Part shown: positions 8,031 to 19,496 of the stretch, piece after piece
How the letters are laid out: each line of letters opens with the position of its first letter
Numbering within the stretch: position 1 is the stretch's first letter
Assembly (NCBI GenBank): GCA_903920865.1
Contig: CAIXNN010000048.1
Location: forward strand, 1-41,524
Direction of reading: 5' to 3'
Source: an uncultured Actinomycetes bacterium
GTDB taxonomy: Bacteria > Actinomycetota > Actinomycetes > UBA12327
Length of the DNA stretch: 41,524 bases
Made by a program: the position numbers and the translations under genes
The notes under the pieces: generated by a model
Databases searched by the model: none
Seen by the model: only the letters and a program-made list of their open reading frames with translations
Told to the model about the DNA's origin: nothing

Positions 8031-9439
8031 CCACGACAGCCCATCCTGAACTAGAAGGACTTGGCACCTATGAGTACGGCTGGTCGGACACGGATGCGGC
8101 CGGCGCTAATGCTCGTCGTGGACTGAACGAAGAAGTTGTTCGTGATATCTCCTCCAAGAAGAGTGAACCCGAGTGGATGCTTGAGCGCCGACTCAAGGGG
8201 TTGCGGTTGTTCGGCAAGAAGCCGATGCCGTCCTGGGGCTCTGACCTGTCGGGAATTGATTTCGACAACATCAAGTACTTCGTTCGCTCGACCGAGAAGC
8301 AAGCCGACAGTTGGGAAGACCTTCCCGAAGACATTAAGAACACCTATGACCGGCTGGGCATTCCAGAGGCCGAGAAGCAGCGCCTAGTTTCAGGAGTTGC
8401 AGCTCAATACGAATCAGAGGTCGTTTATCACCAGATTCGTGAGGATCTCGAGCAGCAGGGTGTCTTGTTCCTGGACACCGATACCGCGCTACGTGAACAT
8501 GAAGAATTGTTCCGCGAATACTTTGGCACCGTCATCCCGGTGGGAGACAATAAGTTTGCCGCGCTCAATACCGCCGTGTGGTCGGGCGGTTCGTTTATCT
8601 ACGTGCCCAAGGGTGTCCACGTTGACATTCCATTGCAGGCCTACTTCCGTATCAATACCGAGAACATGGGTCAGTTTGAGCGCACTTTAATCATCGCTGA
8701 CGAAGATTCCTACATTCACTACGTTGAAGGCTGCACGGCCCCGATTTACTCAAGCGATTCGCTGCATTCTGCGGTTGTGGAAATTGTTGTGAAGAAGAAT
8801 GCTCGAGTGCGTTACACGACCATTCAGAACTGGTCGAACAACGTGTACAACTTGGTCACAAAGCGTGCAATTGCTCAAGAGGGCGCCACGATGGAGTGGA
8901 TTGACGGCAACATTGGGTCAAAGGTGACCATGAAGTACCCAGCCGTATGGATGATGGGCGAGCACGCCAAGGGCGAGGTCCTCTCGGTGGCTTTCGCAGG
9001 TGAAGGCCAGCACCAGGACGCTGGGTCCAAGATGGTTCACGCTGCACCGAACACCTCAAGCAGCATTGTGTCCAAATCAGTTGCCCGTGGCGGAGGTCGC
9101 ACCTCATATCGCGGGCTGGTGCAAGTGCTCGAAGGCGCGCATGGGTCAAAATCCACCGTGCGTTGTGATGCGCTTTTGGTTGACGACATTTCGCGATCAG
9201 ATACCTACCCCTATGTTGACGTGCGTGAAGACGATGCATCGATGGGCCACGAAGCAACCGTGTCCAAGGTGGGAGAAGATCAGCTGTTCTATCTGATGAG
9301 TCGTGGAATGGCCGAAGACGAAGCAATGGCGATGATTGTTAGAGGCTTTGTTGAGCCGATTGCTCGCGAACTTCCGATGGAATACGCCCTTGAGCTCAAC
9401 CGCCTCATTGAACTGCAGATGGAAGGTTCAGTCGGGTGA
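8027..9439 (+). CDS. sufB: Fe-S cluster assembly scaffold protein SufB
   Basis: 470-residue core of the SufBCD scaffold, on which new iron-sulfur clusters are built in the cytosol. Typical family stretches include [10 protein letters not shown] near the N-terminus, [37 protein letters not shown] and the C-terminal [15 protein letters not shown]. The sulfur-accepting Cys is Cys380 in [11 protein letters not shown]. The ATG at 8027 has AAGGAG 6 nt upstream and overlaps the sufR stop (ATGA). No intein is present, unlike some mycobacterial SufB proteins, as the reading is continuous at normal length. Confidence 0.97.
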   Translation: MTTTAHPELEGLGTYEYGWSDTDAAGANARRGLNEEVVRDISSKKSEPEWMLERRLKGLRLFGKKPMPSWGSDLSGIDFDNIKYFVRSTEKQADSWEDLPEDIKNTYDRLGIPEAEKQRLVSGVAAQYESEVVYHQIREDLEQQGVLFLDTDTALREHEELFREYFGTVIPVGDNKFAALNTAVWSGGSFIYVPKGVHVDIPLQAYFRINTENMGQFERTLIIADEDSYIHYVEGCTAPIYSSDSLHSAVVEIVVKKNARVRYTTIQNWSNNVYNLVTKRAIAQEGATMEWIDGNIGSKVTMKYPAVWMMGEHAKGEVLSVAFAGEGQHQDAGSKMVHAAPNTSSSIVSKSVARGGGRTSYRGLVQVLEGAHGSKSTVRCDALLVDDISRSDTYPYVDVREDDASMGHEATVSKVGEDQLFYLMSRGMAEDEAMAMIVRGFVEPIARELPMEYALELNRLIELQMEGSVG

Positions 9440-10575
9440 CCCAGACCACCCATGAGCATGTCTCTTCCCTGATTGGTTCTTATGATCCAGATGATTTTCC
9501 CGTCCCTAGTGGGCGTGAAGAGCAGTGGCGTTTTACGCCGCTAAAGCAGTTGCGTGGATTAGTCGATGGTTCCGCGGCCGCATCGAACACGATGACTATT
9601 GCCGTTGATGCTCCTGCGGGAGTGCGAACCGAGCAGGTGAGTAGTTCTGATGAGCGGGCGCGAATTCTGCCCGGCCCCACTGATCGAGCTGCAGCATTAG
9701 CTGCCTCACGCACGTCCAACGTGACAGTGGTAACCATTGAACAAGACGTGGTGCTGACTGAACCTGTATGGATTCGGTGCACCGGCGCTAACAGTGTGTC
9801 TGCAACATTCCAGCACATTGTCATCGATGTTAAGCCTCTTGCGCAGGCCGTCATCGTGATTGATCGAAGTGGTTCAGTCTGTCTGTCTGACCTCGTCGAT
9901 GTCCGGGTCGCAGACGGGGCACAAGTCACCGTCGTCTCGTTGCAGGATTGGGCATCTGATTCAGTTCACTTGGGGCAACAACGTCACTTAATTGGTCGCG
10001 ATGTCTCATGCACTTCGGTAGTGATCACATTGGGCGGTCAAGTTGTTCGGCTTGTGCCCACCGTGGTCTATGACGCACCTGGTGGAAGCGCTCACATGTT
10101 TGGCCTATTTTTCGCCCGCGAAGGACAGTTCTTCGAGCATCGCCTCTTCGTCGATCATGCGGTCCCCAATTGCACATCGCGGGTTACCTACAAGGGTGCG
10201 CTGCAGGGCACTGAGAATCACCCCAGTCACACGGTGTGGATCGGGGATGTTCTGATTCGTTCCCAAGCAGTGGGTACCGACACCTATGAAATCAATCGCA
10301 ACTTGGTGCTCACCGATCATGCTCGAGCAGATTCGGTACCTAACCTGGAAATTGAAACCGGTGAGGTGGCAGGTGCCGGACATGCAAGTGCCACCGGGCG
10401 ATTTGATGATGAGCAGCTCTTCTACCTGCAGGCCCGGGGGATTACCGCAGAAGAGGCCCGTCGCTTAGTTGTGCGCGGCTTCTTCCACGAGATTCTTCAG
10501 CAAATCGGTATAGAGCAGTTGCAAGCACGGCTTGTAGCGCGGGTTGAGGGCGAACTGGAGGGTCACGGCGTATGA
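9436..10575 (+). CDS. sufD: Fe-S cluster assembly protein SufD
   Basis: 379-residue SufB paralogue forming the SufBC2D complex. The N-terminal half is divergent ([17 protein letters not shown] is typical), while the C-terminal beta-helix region is conserved: [43 protein letters not shown], and His316 in [18 protein letters not shown], equivalent to the His proposed to bind the nascent cluster at the SufB-SufD interface. Starts with GTG overlapping the sufB stop (GTGA), and its own stop overlaps the next ATG, so translation is coupled through the operon. Confidence 0.95.
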   Translation: MTQTTHEHVSSLIGSYDPDDFPVPSGREEQWRFTPLKQLRGLVDGSAAASNTMTIAVDAPAGVRTEQVSSSDERARILPGPTDRAAALAASRTSNVTVVTIEQDVVLTEPVWIRCTGANSVSATFQHIVIDVKPLAQAVIVIDRSGSVCLSDLVDVRVADGAQVTVVSLQDWASDSVHLGQQRHLIGRDVSCTSVVITLGGQVVRLVPTVVYDAPGGSAHMFGLFFAREGQFFEHRLFVDHAVPNCTSRVTYKGALQGTENHPSHTVWIGDVLIRSQAVGTDTYEINRNLVLTDHARADSVPNLEIETGEVAGAGHASATGRFDDEQLFYLQARGITAEEARRLVVRGFFHEILQQIGIEQLQARLVARVEGELEGHGV

Positions 10576-10925
10576 GTTCGGTTCGAGTGTGCGCATTGGG
10601 CGACTTAGACGAAGATATTCCGTTCGTCGCACAGGTCGATGGCGTCGATATCGCCGTAGTGCTTACCCAAGGAAGCGTGTATGCGATTAGGAATGAGTGT
10701 TCCCATGCCGACGTTGCGCTCTCCGATGGTGAAGTCGATGACTGTCACCTGGAGTGTTGGATGCATGGGTCCCGATTCAATCTGAAAACCGGCGAACCCG
10801 ATTCCTTACCTGCGACCCAAGCGGTTGATGTTTATGCCGTGGAAATCCAGGCTGACGATGTTCTTGTTGATGTCGCATCCCGCCCCTCAATTTTTCCCAC
10901 AATCCCTACTGGTTCGGAAGGTTAA
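10572..10925 (+). CDS. Rieske-type [2Fe-2S] ferredoxin within the suf operon
   Basis: 117-residue soluble Rieske domain. The ligands are Cys43-x-His45 and Cys62-x2-His65 (ECSHADVALSDG and CWMHGSRF), the standard two-Cys/two-His pattern. Annotation pipelines usually call such proteins non-haem iron oxygenase ferredoxin subunits, but no oxygenase gene is nearby; its place between sufD and sufC, with a 4-nt overlap to sufD, points to a role as an electron donor or cluster carrier in Fe-S biogenesis. This position is common in actinobacterial suf operons. The exact function is not established. Confidence 0.9.
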   Translation: MSSVRVCALGDLDEDIPFVAQVDGVDIAVVLTQGSVYAIRNECSHADVALSDGEVDDCHLECWMHGSRFNLKTGEPDSLPATQAVDVYAVEIQADDVLVDVASRPSIFPTIPTGSEG

Positions 10926-10927
10926 TT

Positions 10928-12980
<2,053 letters not shown>

Positions 12981-12981
<1 letters not shown>

Positions 12982-13433
12982 TGGAACTGACGTCGATGTA
13001 TCAAGAGATTATTTTGGATCATTATCGCCATCCGATCGGTCGAATCACCTTGGAGGATTTTGACTCTGAGGTGCATCACGTAAATCCAACCTGTGGTGAT
13101 GAAATCACCTTGCGCGTCAAGATTGACGATGGGGTGGTTAGCGCCATCGGACATCAAGGACAGGGTTGTTCCATCTCGCAGGCCTCAGCATCGGTCATGA
13201 CGGAGCTTCTTGAGGGGCAGCCCCTGCAACGGGCCCTCGAGATTGAAGCCGAATTCTTGACCTTGATGCAAAGCAAGGGTGAAGGTAAACCGAACGAGGA
13301 TTTACTTGAAGACGCCGTGGCTTTTTCCGGAGTTTCCAAATATCCCGCTCGAGTCAAATGTGCTTTGTTGGCCTGGATGGCCTTCAAGGATGCAGCACTA
13401 CAAGCAGTCGCTCAAACCGTGGAGGAACAATGA
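12981..13433 (+). CDS. sufU: SufU, zinc-dependent sulfur-transfer partner of SufS
   Basis: 150-residue IscU-like fold protein that accepts persulfide from SufS. Zn ligands are visible as Cys38 and Asp40 (NPTCGDEI), Cys63 (GQGCSISQAS) and Cys127 (RVKCALLAW), with the insertion between the second and third Cys that separates SufU from IscU. Start: GTG 12978 and ATG 12981 are adjacent in-frame options; ATG is preferred. It is coupled to sufS and its stop overlaps the sufT ATG. Confidence 0.94.
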
Positions 13434-13750
13434 CCACCTACCGTGCCGAAGTTGATGACGTTACCGAAGCAATGCGCGATGTGATCGACCCTGAACTTGG
13501 AATCAACGTCGTCGACCTTGGACTTGTCTATGGGATCACCGTTGATGAGGCGAACACGGCTGTTTTGGACATGACGCTAACCTCAGCGGCCTGCCCGCTA
13601 ACCGATGTTATTGAGGACCAAACAAATTCAGCCCTTGATGGACTGACCAACGGCGTTCGCATCAATTGGGTGTGGATGCCGCCGTGGGGTCCGGACAAAA
13701 TTACCGATGATGGTCGCGAACAGCTACGCGCATTAGGCTTTAACGTCTAA
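13430..13750 (+). CDS. sufT: SufT-like MIP18/DUF59 Fe-S assembly factor
   Basis: 106-residue single-domain DUF59 (MIP18) protein. It has DPELGINVVDLGLVYGI near residues 20-36 and the conserved Cys55 in TSAACPLTD. Members of this family act in cluster maturation or transfer to client proteins; the mycobacterial homologue is SufT, last gene of the operon, as here. The ATG overlaps the sufU stop (ATGA), with GGAGG just upstream. No clear terminator follows within the 50-nt gap before the ABC-F gene. Confidence 0.93.
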   Translation: MTTYRAEVDDVTEAMRDVIDPELGINVVDLGLVYGITVDEANTAVLDMTLTSAACPLTDVIEDQTNSALDGLTNGVRINWVWMPPWGPDKITDDGREQLRALGFNV

Positions 13751-13800
13751 GGCCATCGCCACCTCGGTTTTACCCCACACCACGTGTTTTAGGGAGATTT

Positions 13801-15399
13801 GTGTTAAGCGCTTCAAACATTGAGTTGCGCGCCGGTGCACGAATTTTGCTCACCGGAGTTGACCTTCGCATCGCGCCTGGCGATAAGGTCGGACTGGTGG
13901 GTCGAAACGGTGCTGGGAAGACCACCTTGACCAAGGTTCTGGCTAGTGAAGCGCTTCCTGCAAGCGGCAGTGTGGCCTCAAGTGGGCATGTGGGATACCT
14001 GCCACAAGACCCACGCACCGGCGACCTTGAAGTCACTGCTCGTGATCGAATCCTTGGCGCACGAGGTCTTGATCAGGCAGTCAAGGCCCTGCGTGATGCC
14101 GAAACAGCGATGGCGAGTTCGCAAACAGCAGTGCGAGATAAGGCGTTAGCGCGATATGCACGACTTGAAACTGAATTCCTAGCCGAAGGTGGCTATTCAG
14201 CGCAATCAGAAGCTGATTCATTGGCCAGTGGGTTGGGGCTTGTCGAGCGAGTCCTTGCTCAGCCTCTTGCCACGCTCAGCGGTGGTCAGCGTCGAAGGGT
14301 CGAGCTGGCACGGATCTTGTTCTCGCAGGCCACAACGTTGCTTCTGGACGAACCAACGAACCACCTAGATGCCGATTCGATTGTCTGGCTTCGCGAATTC
14401 TTGCGCACCTACAAGGGCGGAGTTTTGGTCATTAGCCACGACGTGCCCTTGCTCGAAAACACAGTCAATCGGGTGTTTCACCTGGATGCGAACCGAGCTG
14501 AACTTGATGTTTACAACATGGGATGGAAGCCGTACCTGTTGCAGCGGGAAACTGACGAGCGTCGCCGCAAGAGGGAAAGGCAAAATGCGGTCAAGCAGGC
14601 CGATCAACTCAAGGATCAGGCTGATCGCATGCGAGCCAAAGCGTCCAAGGCCAAGGCCGCGCAGTCCATGGCTAAGCGAGCTGAGCGTTTGCTGGCCGGT
14701 TTAGAGGACGAGCGGCAAGGTGACAAGGTCGCCAAATTGCGTTTTCCCAAGCCAGCTGCGTGTGGGAAGACACCGCTCATGGCCCAAGGGTTATCAAAGT
14801 CTTACGGGTCCCAAGAAATATTTACCGATGTTGACTTGGCCATTGACAGGGGGAGCAGGGTTGTCATCCTGGGACTTAACGGTGCTGGGAAAACTACCTT
14901 GCTGAAAATTCTTTCCGGCTCAGAATCTTCCGACACGGGGCAGATCGACCCAGGTCATGGTTTGAGGTTGGGCTACTACGCGCAGGAACACGAAACACTC
15001 GATCCACAACGAACTGTTCTTGAAAATATGCGCTCGTCGGCACCCGATCTCGATGATGCTGGTGTGCGCAGCGTTTTGGGCTCCTTCCTCTTTTCTGGTG
15101 ATGACGTGAGTAAGCCAGTGGCTGTGCTTTCTGGCGGCGAAAAAACCCGTTTAGCTTTGGCAACCCTGGTGGTGTCGGCAGCAAACGTACTGCTGCTTGA
15201 CGAGCCAACCAACAACTTAGATCCAGCTAGTCGTGAAGAAGTGCTCGCAGCGCTTCGTGCCTATGAAGGTGCCGTTGTCTTGGTCACTCACGACGAAGGA
15301 GCCGTGGTGGCGCTTGATCCCGAGCGGGTGCTTTTGCTGCCTGATGGGGCTGAAGACATGTGGAATGACGATTACGTTGACTTAGTGTCCCTTGCCTAG
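13801..15399 (+). CDS. ABC-F family ATPase (ribosome-associated type)
   Basis: 532 residues with two ABC domains and no membrane segments. Walker A sites are GRNGAGKTT (34-42) and GLNGAGKTT; signatures are LSGGQRRRVELARIL and LSGGEKTRLALATLV; Walker B motifs are LLLDEPTNHLD and LLLDEPTNNLD. A charged helical linker rich in Lys, Arg, Asp and Gln (about 245-300) joins them, as in translation factors EttA/Uup and antibiotic-protection proteins. Homologues at this locus are often called macrolide transporters, but nothing here shows transport or resistance. GTG start with AGGGAG about 6 nt upstream. Probably read through from the suf operon or from a promoter in the 50-nt gap. Confidence 0.92.
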   Translation: MLSASNIELRAGARILLTGVDLRIAPGDKVGLVGRNGAGKTTLTKVLASEALPASGSVASSGHVGYLPQDPRTGDLEVTARDRILGARGLDQAVKALRDAETAMASSQTAVRDKALARYARLETEFLAEGGYSAQSEADSLASGLGLVERVLAQPLATLSGGQRRRVELARILFSQATTLLLDEPTNHLDADSIVWLREFLRTYKGGVLVISHDVPLLENTVNRVFHLDANRAELDVYNMGWKPYLLQRETDERRRKRERQNAVKQADQLKDQADRMRAKASKAKAAQSMAKRAERLLAGLEDERQGDKVAKLRFPKPAACGKTPLMAQGLSKSYGSQEIFTDVDLAIDRGSRVVILGLNGAGKTTLLKILSGSESSDTGQIDPGHGLRLGYYAQEHETLDPQRTVLENMRSSAPDLDDAGVRSVLGSFLFSGDDVSKPVAVLSGGEKTRLALATLVVSAANVLLLDEPTNNLDPASREEVLAALRAYEGAVVLVTHDEGAVVALDPERVLLLPDGAEDMWNDDYVDLVSLA

Positions 15400-15434
15400 T
15401 GGTTGCAATCGTGGATTCAAGAGAGGATAGGAAG

Positions 15435-16031
15435 ATGTCTGGGACGATCATTGACCTTCAAGCTGGTGAACTTGAGTCGGCAGTAAGCGCTGCACACGTC
15501 AGTGCCGCACCGATTGTCGTGATCAATATTAACGACGAGATTGAGCGCACTGCGGATCTCACGCCACGTCACATTGATTGGCTAAGCAGCCCAGCTAGGA
15601 CTGTGATCGCGGTGGCCTCTGGGCCTCTGATCGGCAACGGCATAACGCTGGCCTTGTCCTGCGACCTGTTCATAGCCTCACCCTCGGCCACTTTTGACCT
15701 CGCTGTTGATCAAACGTCGCAGTTCCCAGCTAAGGCAGCCTTCGGGCGCCTTGTTGAAAGGGTGTCGCGTTCGCAGGTCTTGGCGTTAACTCTGACAGGT
15801 GAAATCGGCGCACAACGGGCGCTTAGTCTTGGTCTTATTGACCTGATCGCATCGCCGGAGGAACTAGAATCTGTTTTGCGCACCCTGAGTTCGGCTGATG
15901 CGGGTTGGTTGGCGGAGTTTAAGGCCCTTCTCAATCAAGTGGAAGAATCCCAGCTAGAGCGTGAACGCATTTCTCGTCGCGTCCAAGAAGCCGTGGTGCG
16001 ATTGACATCACAGACTGAAGAACCGCAGTAG
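15435..16031 (+). CDS. Short enoyl-CoA hydratase/isomerase-family (crotonase) protein
   Basis: 198 residues against about 260 for typical crotonases. The core oxyanion-hole region is recognisable: IAVASGPLIGNGITLALSCDLFIASPSATFDL. The usual second catalytic region is poorly conserved (FGRLVERVSRSQVLALTLTG-EIGAQRALSLGLIDLI), and the C-terminal helical trimerisation part is short. Activity on acyl-CoA is therefore uncertain. ATG 15435 is preferred, with AGAGGA about 9 nt upstream; an in-frame GTG at 15399 overlaps the ABC-F stop by one base and is the alternative. Homologous position to EchA12 downstream of suf in M. tuberculosis. Confidence 0.75.
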   Translation: MSGTIIDLQAGELESAVSAAHVSAAPIVVININDEIERTADLTPRHIDWLSSPARTVIAVASGPLIGNGITLALSCDLFIASPSATFDLAVDQTSQFPAKAAFGRLVERVSRSQVLALTLTGEIGAQRALSLGLIDLIASPEELESVLRTLSSADAGWLAEFKALLNQVEESQLERERISRRVQEAVVRLTSQTEEPQ

Positions 16032-16083
16032 TTGCCAAGTCCTTGGTGCTAAAAGTACGACGGCCAATGTGAAAGGTTGATCT

Positions 16084-17958
16084 ATGTCGATGCATGGTGG
16101 GGGAGCCTGGCGAACCCTGCACACGCTTTCGCGCGACTCCGCCCAAGGTCAGACCAAGCTGCCACCGGGAACGACGCGTCGGATCCTGCAGTATGCGCGA
16201 CCCTTTAAGGGCCAGATCATTTCCTTCCTTGTCCTGGTGTCAATTTCTTCGGTTCTGGGAGTGGTATCGCCCCTGCTATGGGGCCGGATCGTGGACAACG
16301 GGATTGTTAAAGGGGATAAATCCGTCGTCATCACGCTTTCCCTGGTGGTGGCAGGAATCGCGGTAGTTAGTGCCCTCATTGGGCTGGCTCTGCGCTGGTT
16401 TTCCTCGCGCATCGGAGAGGGTTTGATTTATCTTCTTAGGACCGAAGTTTTTAGTCACGTCTTGCGAATGCCAGTGGCGTTCTTTACGCGAACTCAAACC
16501 GGTGCACTCATCTCTCGGTTGAACACCGATGTGATCGGCGCACAGCAAGCCTTCACGAGTACCTTGTCGGGGGTCTTCTCCAACGTCATTCAACTTGTCC
16601 TAGTGGCAATTGCGATGCTCGCCATAAGTTGGCCTATAACGGTTGCATCGCTGTTGATGCTTCCCATCTTTTTGTATCCAGCTCGGCGCATCGGCAAGCA
16701 ACTCCAGGGACTTACGCGCGAGTCAATGAATCTCAATGCATCAATGAGCACAGTGATGACCGAACGCTTCAATGTCTCTGGCGCCCTTTTGGTGAAACTT
16801 TTCGGACGTCCACAAGAGGAGGATGAATCCTTTTCGAGCAAGGCCGGGCGAGTGCGCGATATTGGTGTCCGCATCGCCATGGCAAACCGGATCTTCTTCA
16901 CCGCATTGACCTTGGTCGCAGCTCTTGCAACGGCTTTGATCTATGGGGTTGGTGGGGTGCTGGTCATTGATCAAACGCTGACGTTGGGACATCTGGTGGC
17001 GCTAGCAGCGCTCCTGTCGCAGCTCTATGGACCATTGACCTCATTGGCAAATGTCCGCGTTGATGTAATGACGGCATTAGTCAGCTTTGACCGTGTCTTT
17101 GAGGTCCTTGATCTTGCGCCGATGATCGACGAGATCCCAGATGCCGCGGATTTGCAGGTGCACTCGGCCAGTATTGAATTTGAGCACGTTGACTTCCACT
17201 ACCCCTCGGCGGCCGAAGTCTCTCTTGCATCCCTAGAAGCCATCGCCCTGCCAACCCCCATGCAGTCAGTAGATGTTTTGCGCGATGTGTCCTTCACTAT
17301 TCCGGCTGGCTCCATGGCTGCCCTGGTCGGTCCTTCGGGCGCGGGCAAGACGACGATCACCTCGTTGGTTCCTCGACTCTACGACGTTACATCTGGAAGC
17401 GTACGCATCGCGGGAACAGATGTGCGCGATGTGACGTTGTCGTCTTTGCGTGAGCGCATCGGTGTAGTAACACAAGATGCACATATGTTTCACGACACGA
17501 TCAGGGCGAACCTGCTCTACGCCAAACCTTCTGCCTCGGATGCCGAACTAGACACCGCTGTGCGTTTAGCGCAAATCTTTGACTTGGTCCAGTCCCTGCC
17601 GGAAGGCCTAGACACTGTGGTGGGCGATCGTGGCTATCGACTCTCGGGTGGAGAAAAGCAACGTCTGGCCATTGCTCGCTTGTTATTGAAGGCTCCTGAA
17701 ATCGTGGTACTGGATGAAGCAACAGCCCACCTTGACTCTGAATCAGAACTGGCAGTCCAACAGGCACTTGCTGTTGCTCTCAAGGGGCGCACATCACTAG
17801 TTATTGCTCATCGACTTTCAACGGTTCGAGATGCAGACATGATTTTGGTTGTCGATGATGGTCGGATTGTGCAAACCGGTACTCACGATGAGTTGATCGC
17901 AACCGGGGGCCTGTACAGCGACCTGTACCGGACTCAATTTCTGGGGCAGCCGAGCTAG
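16084..17958 (+). CDS. ABC exporter, fused membrane and ATPase domains
   Basis: 624-residue half-transporter of the MsbA/lipid-multidrug exporter type, acting as a dimer in the inner membrane. Six-helix transmembrane domain about residues 38-330, with coupling motif VAFFTRTQTGALISRLNTDV; ATPase domain about 355-620 with Walker A GPSGAGKTT, signature LSGGEKQRLAIARL, Walker B IVVLDEATAHLD and switch His in VIAHRLSTV. AAAGG lies 8 nt before the ATG. The substrate cannot be told from sequence. It is convergent with the SDR gene, 23 nt apart. Confidence 0.92.
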   Translation: MSMHGGGAWRTLHTLSRDSAQGQTKLPPGTTRRILQYARPFKGQIISFLVLVSISSVLGVVSPLLWGRIVDNGIVKGDKSVVITLSLVVAGIAVVSALIGLALRWFSSRIGEGLIYLLRTEVFSHVLRMPVAFFTRTQTGALISRLNTDVIGAQQAFTSTLSGVFSNVIQLVLVAIAMLAISWPITVASLLMLPIFLYPARRIGKQLQGLTRESMNLNASMSTVMTERFNVSGALLVKLFGRPQEEDESFSSKAGRVRDIGVRIAMANRIFFTALTLVAALATALIYGVGGVLVIDQTLTLGHLVALAALLSQLYGPLTSLANVRVDVMTALVSFDRVFEVLDLAPMIDEIPDAADLQVHSASIEFEHVDFHYPSAAEVSLASLEAIALPTPMQSVDVLRDVSFTIPAGSMAALVGPSGAGKTTITSLVPRLYDVTSGSVRIAGTDVRDVTLSSLRERIGVVTQDAHMFHDTIRANLLYAKPSASDAELDTAVRLAQIFDLVQSLPEGLDTVVGDRGYRLSGGEKQRLAIARLLLKAPEIVVLDEATAHLDSESELAVQQALAVALKGRTSLVIAHRLSTVRDADMILVVDDGRIVQTGTHDELIATGGLYSDLYRTQFLGQPS

Positions 17959-17970
17959 GTAGGTAGGGGA

Positions 17971-17993
17971 AAAGGCCTTGACTAAAGGCTTTG
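17971..17993. terminator. Small hairpin between convergent genes
   Basis: AAGGCCTT and AAAGGCTT can pair as a short stem (about 7 bp with a bulged G) around a GACTA loop, lying across the stop codon of the leftward SDR gene. There is no clear U-run. It may act as a weak bidirectional terminator; the stem is short enough to be chance. Confidence 0.3.
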
Positions 17994-18755
17994 GTTAGAA
18001 CCGCCATCGAGGCTTATAGCGGTACCGGTGAGATAACTTGCTTTGGCAGATAACACAAATGCCACGAATGTCCCGAACTCATCAGGCTCCCCGTAGCGAC
18101 CCAGTGGGATCGACGATTCAGCATTGCGGCGAGAGTTGGCCGCGTCGCCGGTTTGAGCATCAAGTGCACGCACTCGTTCGGTATCGAAACGTCCCGGCAG
18201 AAGCGAATTAACTCTTATGTTGTGTGATCCAAACTCATTGGCCATCTCTTTGGCGATCATGGCTAGACCAGGCCGCAGACCATTGGACGTTGCAATCCCG
18301 CTTAAGGGGGAGCGAACGGTGGAGGAAAGGACAAAGGCGATTGAGCCACCCGCAGACATGGCAAGTGCTGATGTCCGCGCAACCCGCCTCATACCCAAGA
18401 ACACCGTGTCAAAGGCTTCGCGCCATTGGTCATCGCTGATGCTTGCATCTGTTCCAGCTGCTGGACCGCCGACCGAAATTAAGGCCGCATCAAGTCGACC
18501 AAACTCAGCAAGAGCTGCCTCGACTACCTCGGCAGCGAGCTCTGGTTGGGCTATGGAACCCGGTACGGCAATGATCGATTCGGCGGCGATGCCTGCCGCG
18601 ATCAGGCGCTCACGAGCTGCCTGAAGGCCTGCTGATTCTCGCGCATTGATGACCAGTGCGCCGCCTTCAAGCCCGATGGCTTTTGCGCTGGCAAAACCGA
18701 GTCCACTTGATGCCCCTGTGATGATGGCAACTTTGTCGTTCCACTGAAGATCCAT
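17982..18755 (-). CDS. SDR-family protein lacking the canonical Tyr/Lys pair
   Basis: 257-residue Rossmann protein with cofactor motif TGASSGLG near the N-terminus and the C-terminal TGTAISLDGGSN typical of FabG-like short-chain dehydrogenases. The active site is atypical: by fixed offset to the IRVN strand, the catalytic Tyr-x3-Lys is replaced by Ser157-x3-Arg161 (SNGLR), and the NNAG motif by SVGG. A large SDR subgroup with SNxLR is known to me, so this is probably a conserved variant and not decay. The ATG at 18755 is chosen because TAGTCT lies exactly 6 nt before it. Substrate unknown. Confidence 0.85.
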   Translation of the reverse strand: MDLQWNDKVAIITGASSGLGFASAKAIGLEGGALVINARESAGLQAARERLIAAGIAAESIIAVPGSIAQPELAAEVVEAALAEFGRLDAALISVGGPAAGTDASISDDQWREAFDTVFLGMRRVARTSALAMSAGGSIAFVLSSTVRSPLSGIATSNGLRPGLAMIAKEMANEFGSHNIRVNSLLPGRFDTERVRALDAQTGDAANSRRNAESSIPLGRYGEPDEFGTFVAFVLSAKASYLTGTAISLDGGSNQSL

Positions 18756-18761
18756 GACCAA

Positions 18762-18767
18762 AGACTA
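18762..18767 (-). promoter_or_regulatory. -10 hexamer TAGTCT of a leaderless promoter (SDR gene)
   Basis: TAGTCT on the coding strand, 6 nt, then ATG at 18755. It overlaps the stop codon of the upstream SURF1 gene (18765-18767), so the SDR can be transcribed separately. Confidence 0.6.
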
Positions 18768-19484
18768 AGGCGCGAGTTCTTGCTCGGGATCGCGACGTAG
18801 CAAAAGGATCCACCAGGCGACCCAAGAAAGGCAGGCGAAGATCACCCATTGAATGGCGTATCCCAGATGTGGTCCCGCACTGACATCTGGAGCTGGAAGC
18901 GCAGTGGGCGATGTTGTCGCGGCGGGTTTTTCATTTGACACTTGCAGCCACGCTGGAATGCTCGGGCCCAGCGAATCAATGTTGACTACCTGGCTGTCGA
19001 TGGTTTGTATTTGGCCCTTCGGCAGACCGGTAATGGCCGAACTCTTCTCCAATCCCCTCAGATGTCCTGTGACTGCTACTTCACCAACTGGCGGTTTCGG
19101 GGGCACCGAGGCAGTGGTGGCTGTTTCACCGGCTGGGATCCAGCCGCGAACACACCACACAACGCTGGTCTTTGTCTGCAAAGGCGTTAGCACCCAAAAC
19201 CCCGTGGACTCATTGAGTGAGCGACGACGAACCAGCAGCTGATGGCTAACGTCGTACCTTCCTGTCATGGACACTGTCCGCCACACGTTCTTCGGATCTA
19301 ATGCATTGCCAGGGGTGATCAGCGAATCAAGGGGCACACTTGGTCGGTTGTAGTTTGATTCGATAATGGCGTTGGCGTCATTGCGACCGTGTTGTCGATT
19401 CAATTGCCAGCGCGCCAGAAAAATGCATGCCGAGGTAAATATCAAGGCGAAGGCCGTGACGCAAACCCACCTTTTTACCTGCAC
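18765..19484 (-). CDS. SURF1-family cytochrome c oxidase assembly protein
   Basis: 239 residues with two TM helices, one at the N-terminus (about 6-26) and one near the C-terminus (about 212-230), flanking an extracytoplasmic domain: the SURF1 topology. Family stretches are FLARWQLNRQHGRN, GRYDVSHQLLVRRRSLN, GFWVLTPLQT and VVWCVRGWIP. SURF1 helps insert haem A into subunit I of cytochrome oxidase, so it complements ctaA and ctaB in this window. The GTG start lacks a Shine-Dalgarno sequence but has TAGACT exactly 6 nt upstream. Confidence 0.9.
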   Translation of the reverse strand: MQVKRWVCVTAFALIFTSACIFLARWQLNRQHGRNDANAIIESNYNRPSVPLDSLITPGNALDPKNVWRTVSMTGRYDVSHQLLVRRRSLNESTGFWVLTPLQTKTSVVWCVRGWIPAGETATTASVPPKPPVGEVAVTGHLRGLEKSSAITGLPKGQIQTIDSQVVNIDSLGPSIPAWLQVSNEKPAATTSPTALPAPDVSAGPHLGYAIQWVIFACLSWVAWWILLLRRDPEQELAP

Positions 19485-19490
19485 AGAGCA

Positions 19491-19496
19491 AGTCTA
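19491..19496 (-). promoter_or_regulatory. -10 hexamer TAGACT of a leaderless promoter (SURF1)
   Basis: TAGACT on the coding strand, 6 nt, then GTG at 19484. It overlaps the 3' end of the DUF3099 gene and is identical to the hexamer of the ABC ATPase at 7290. Confidence 0.6.

Noticed and set aside
16033-16046. CCAAG/CTTGG mini-hairpin after the crotonase gene
   Set aside because: Only 5 bp with a 2-nt loop and no U-run; too weak to call a terminator.
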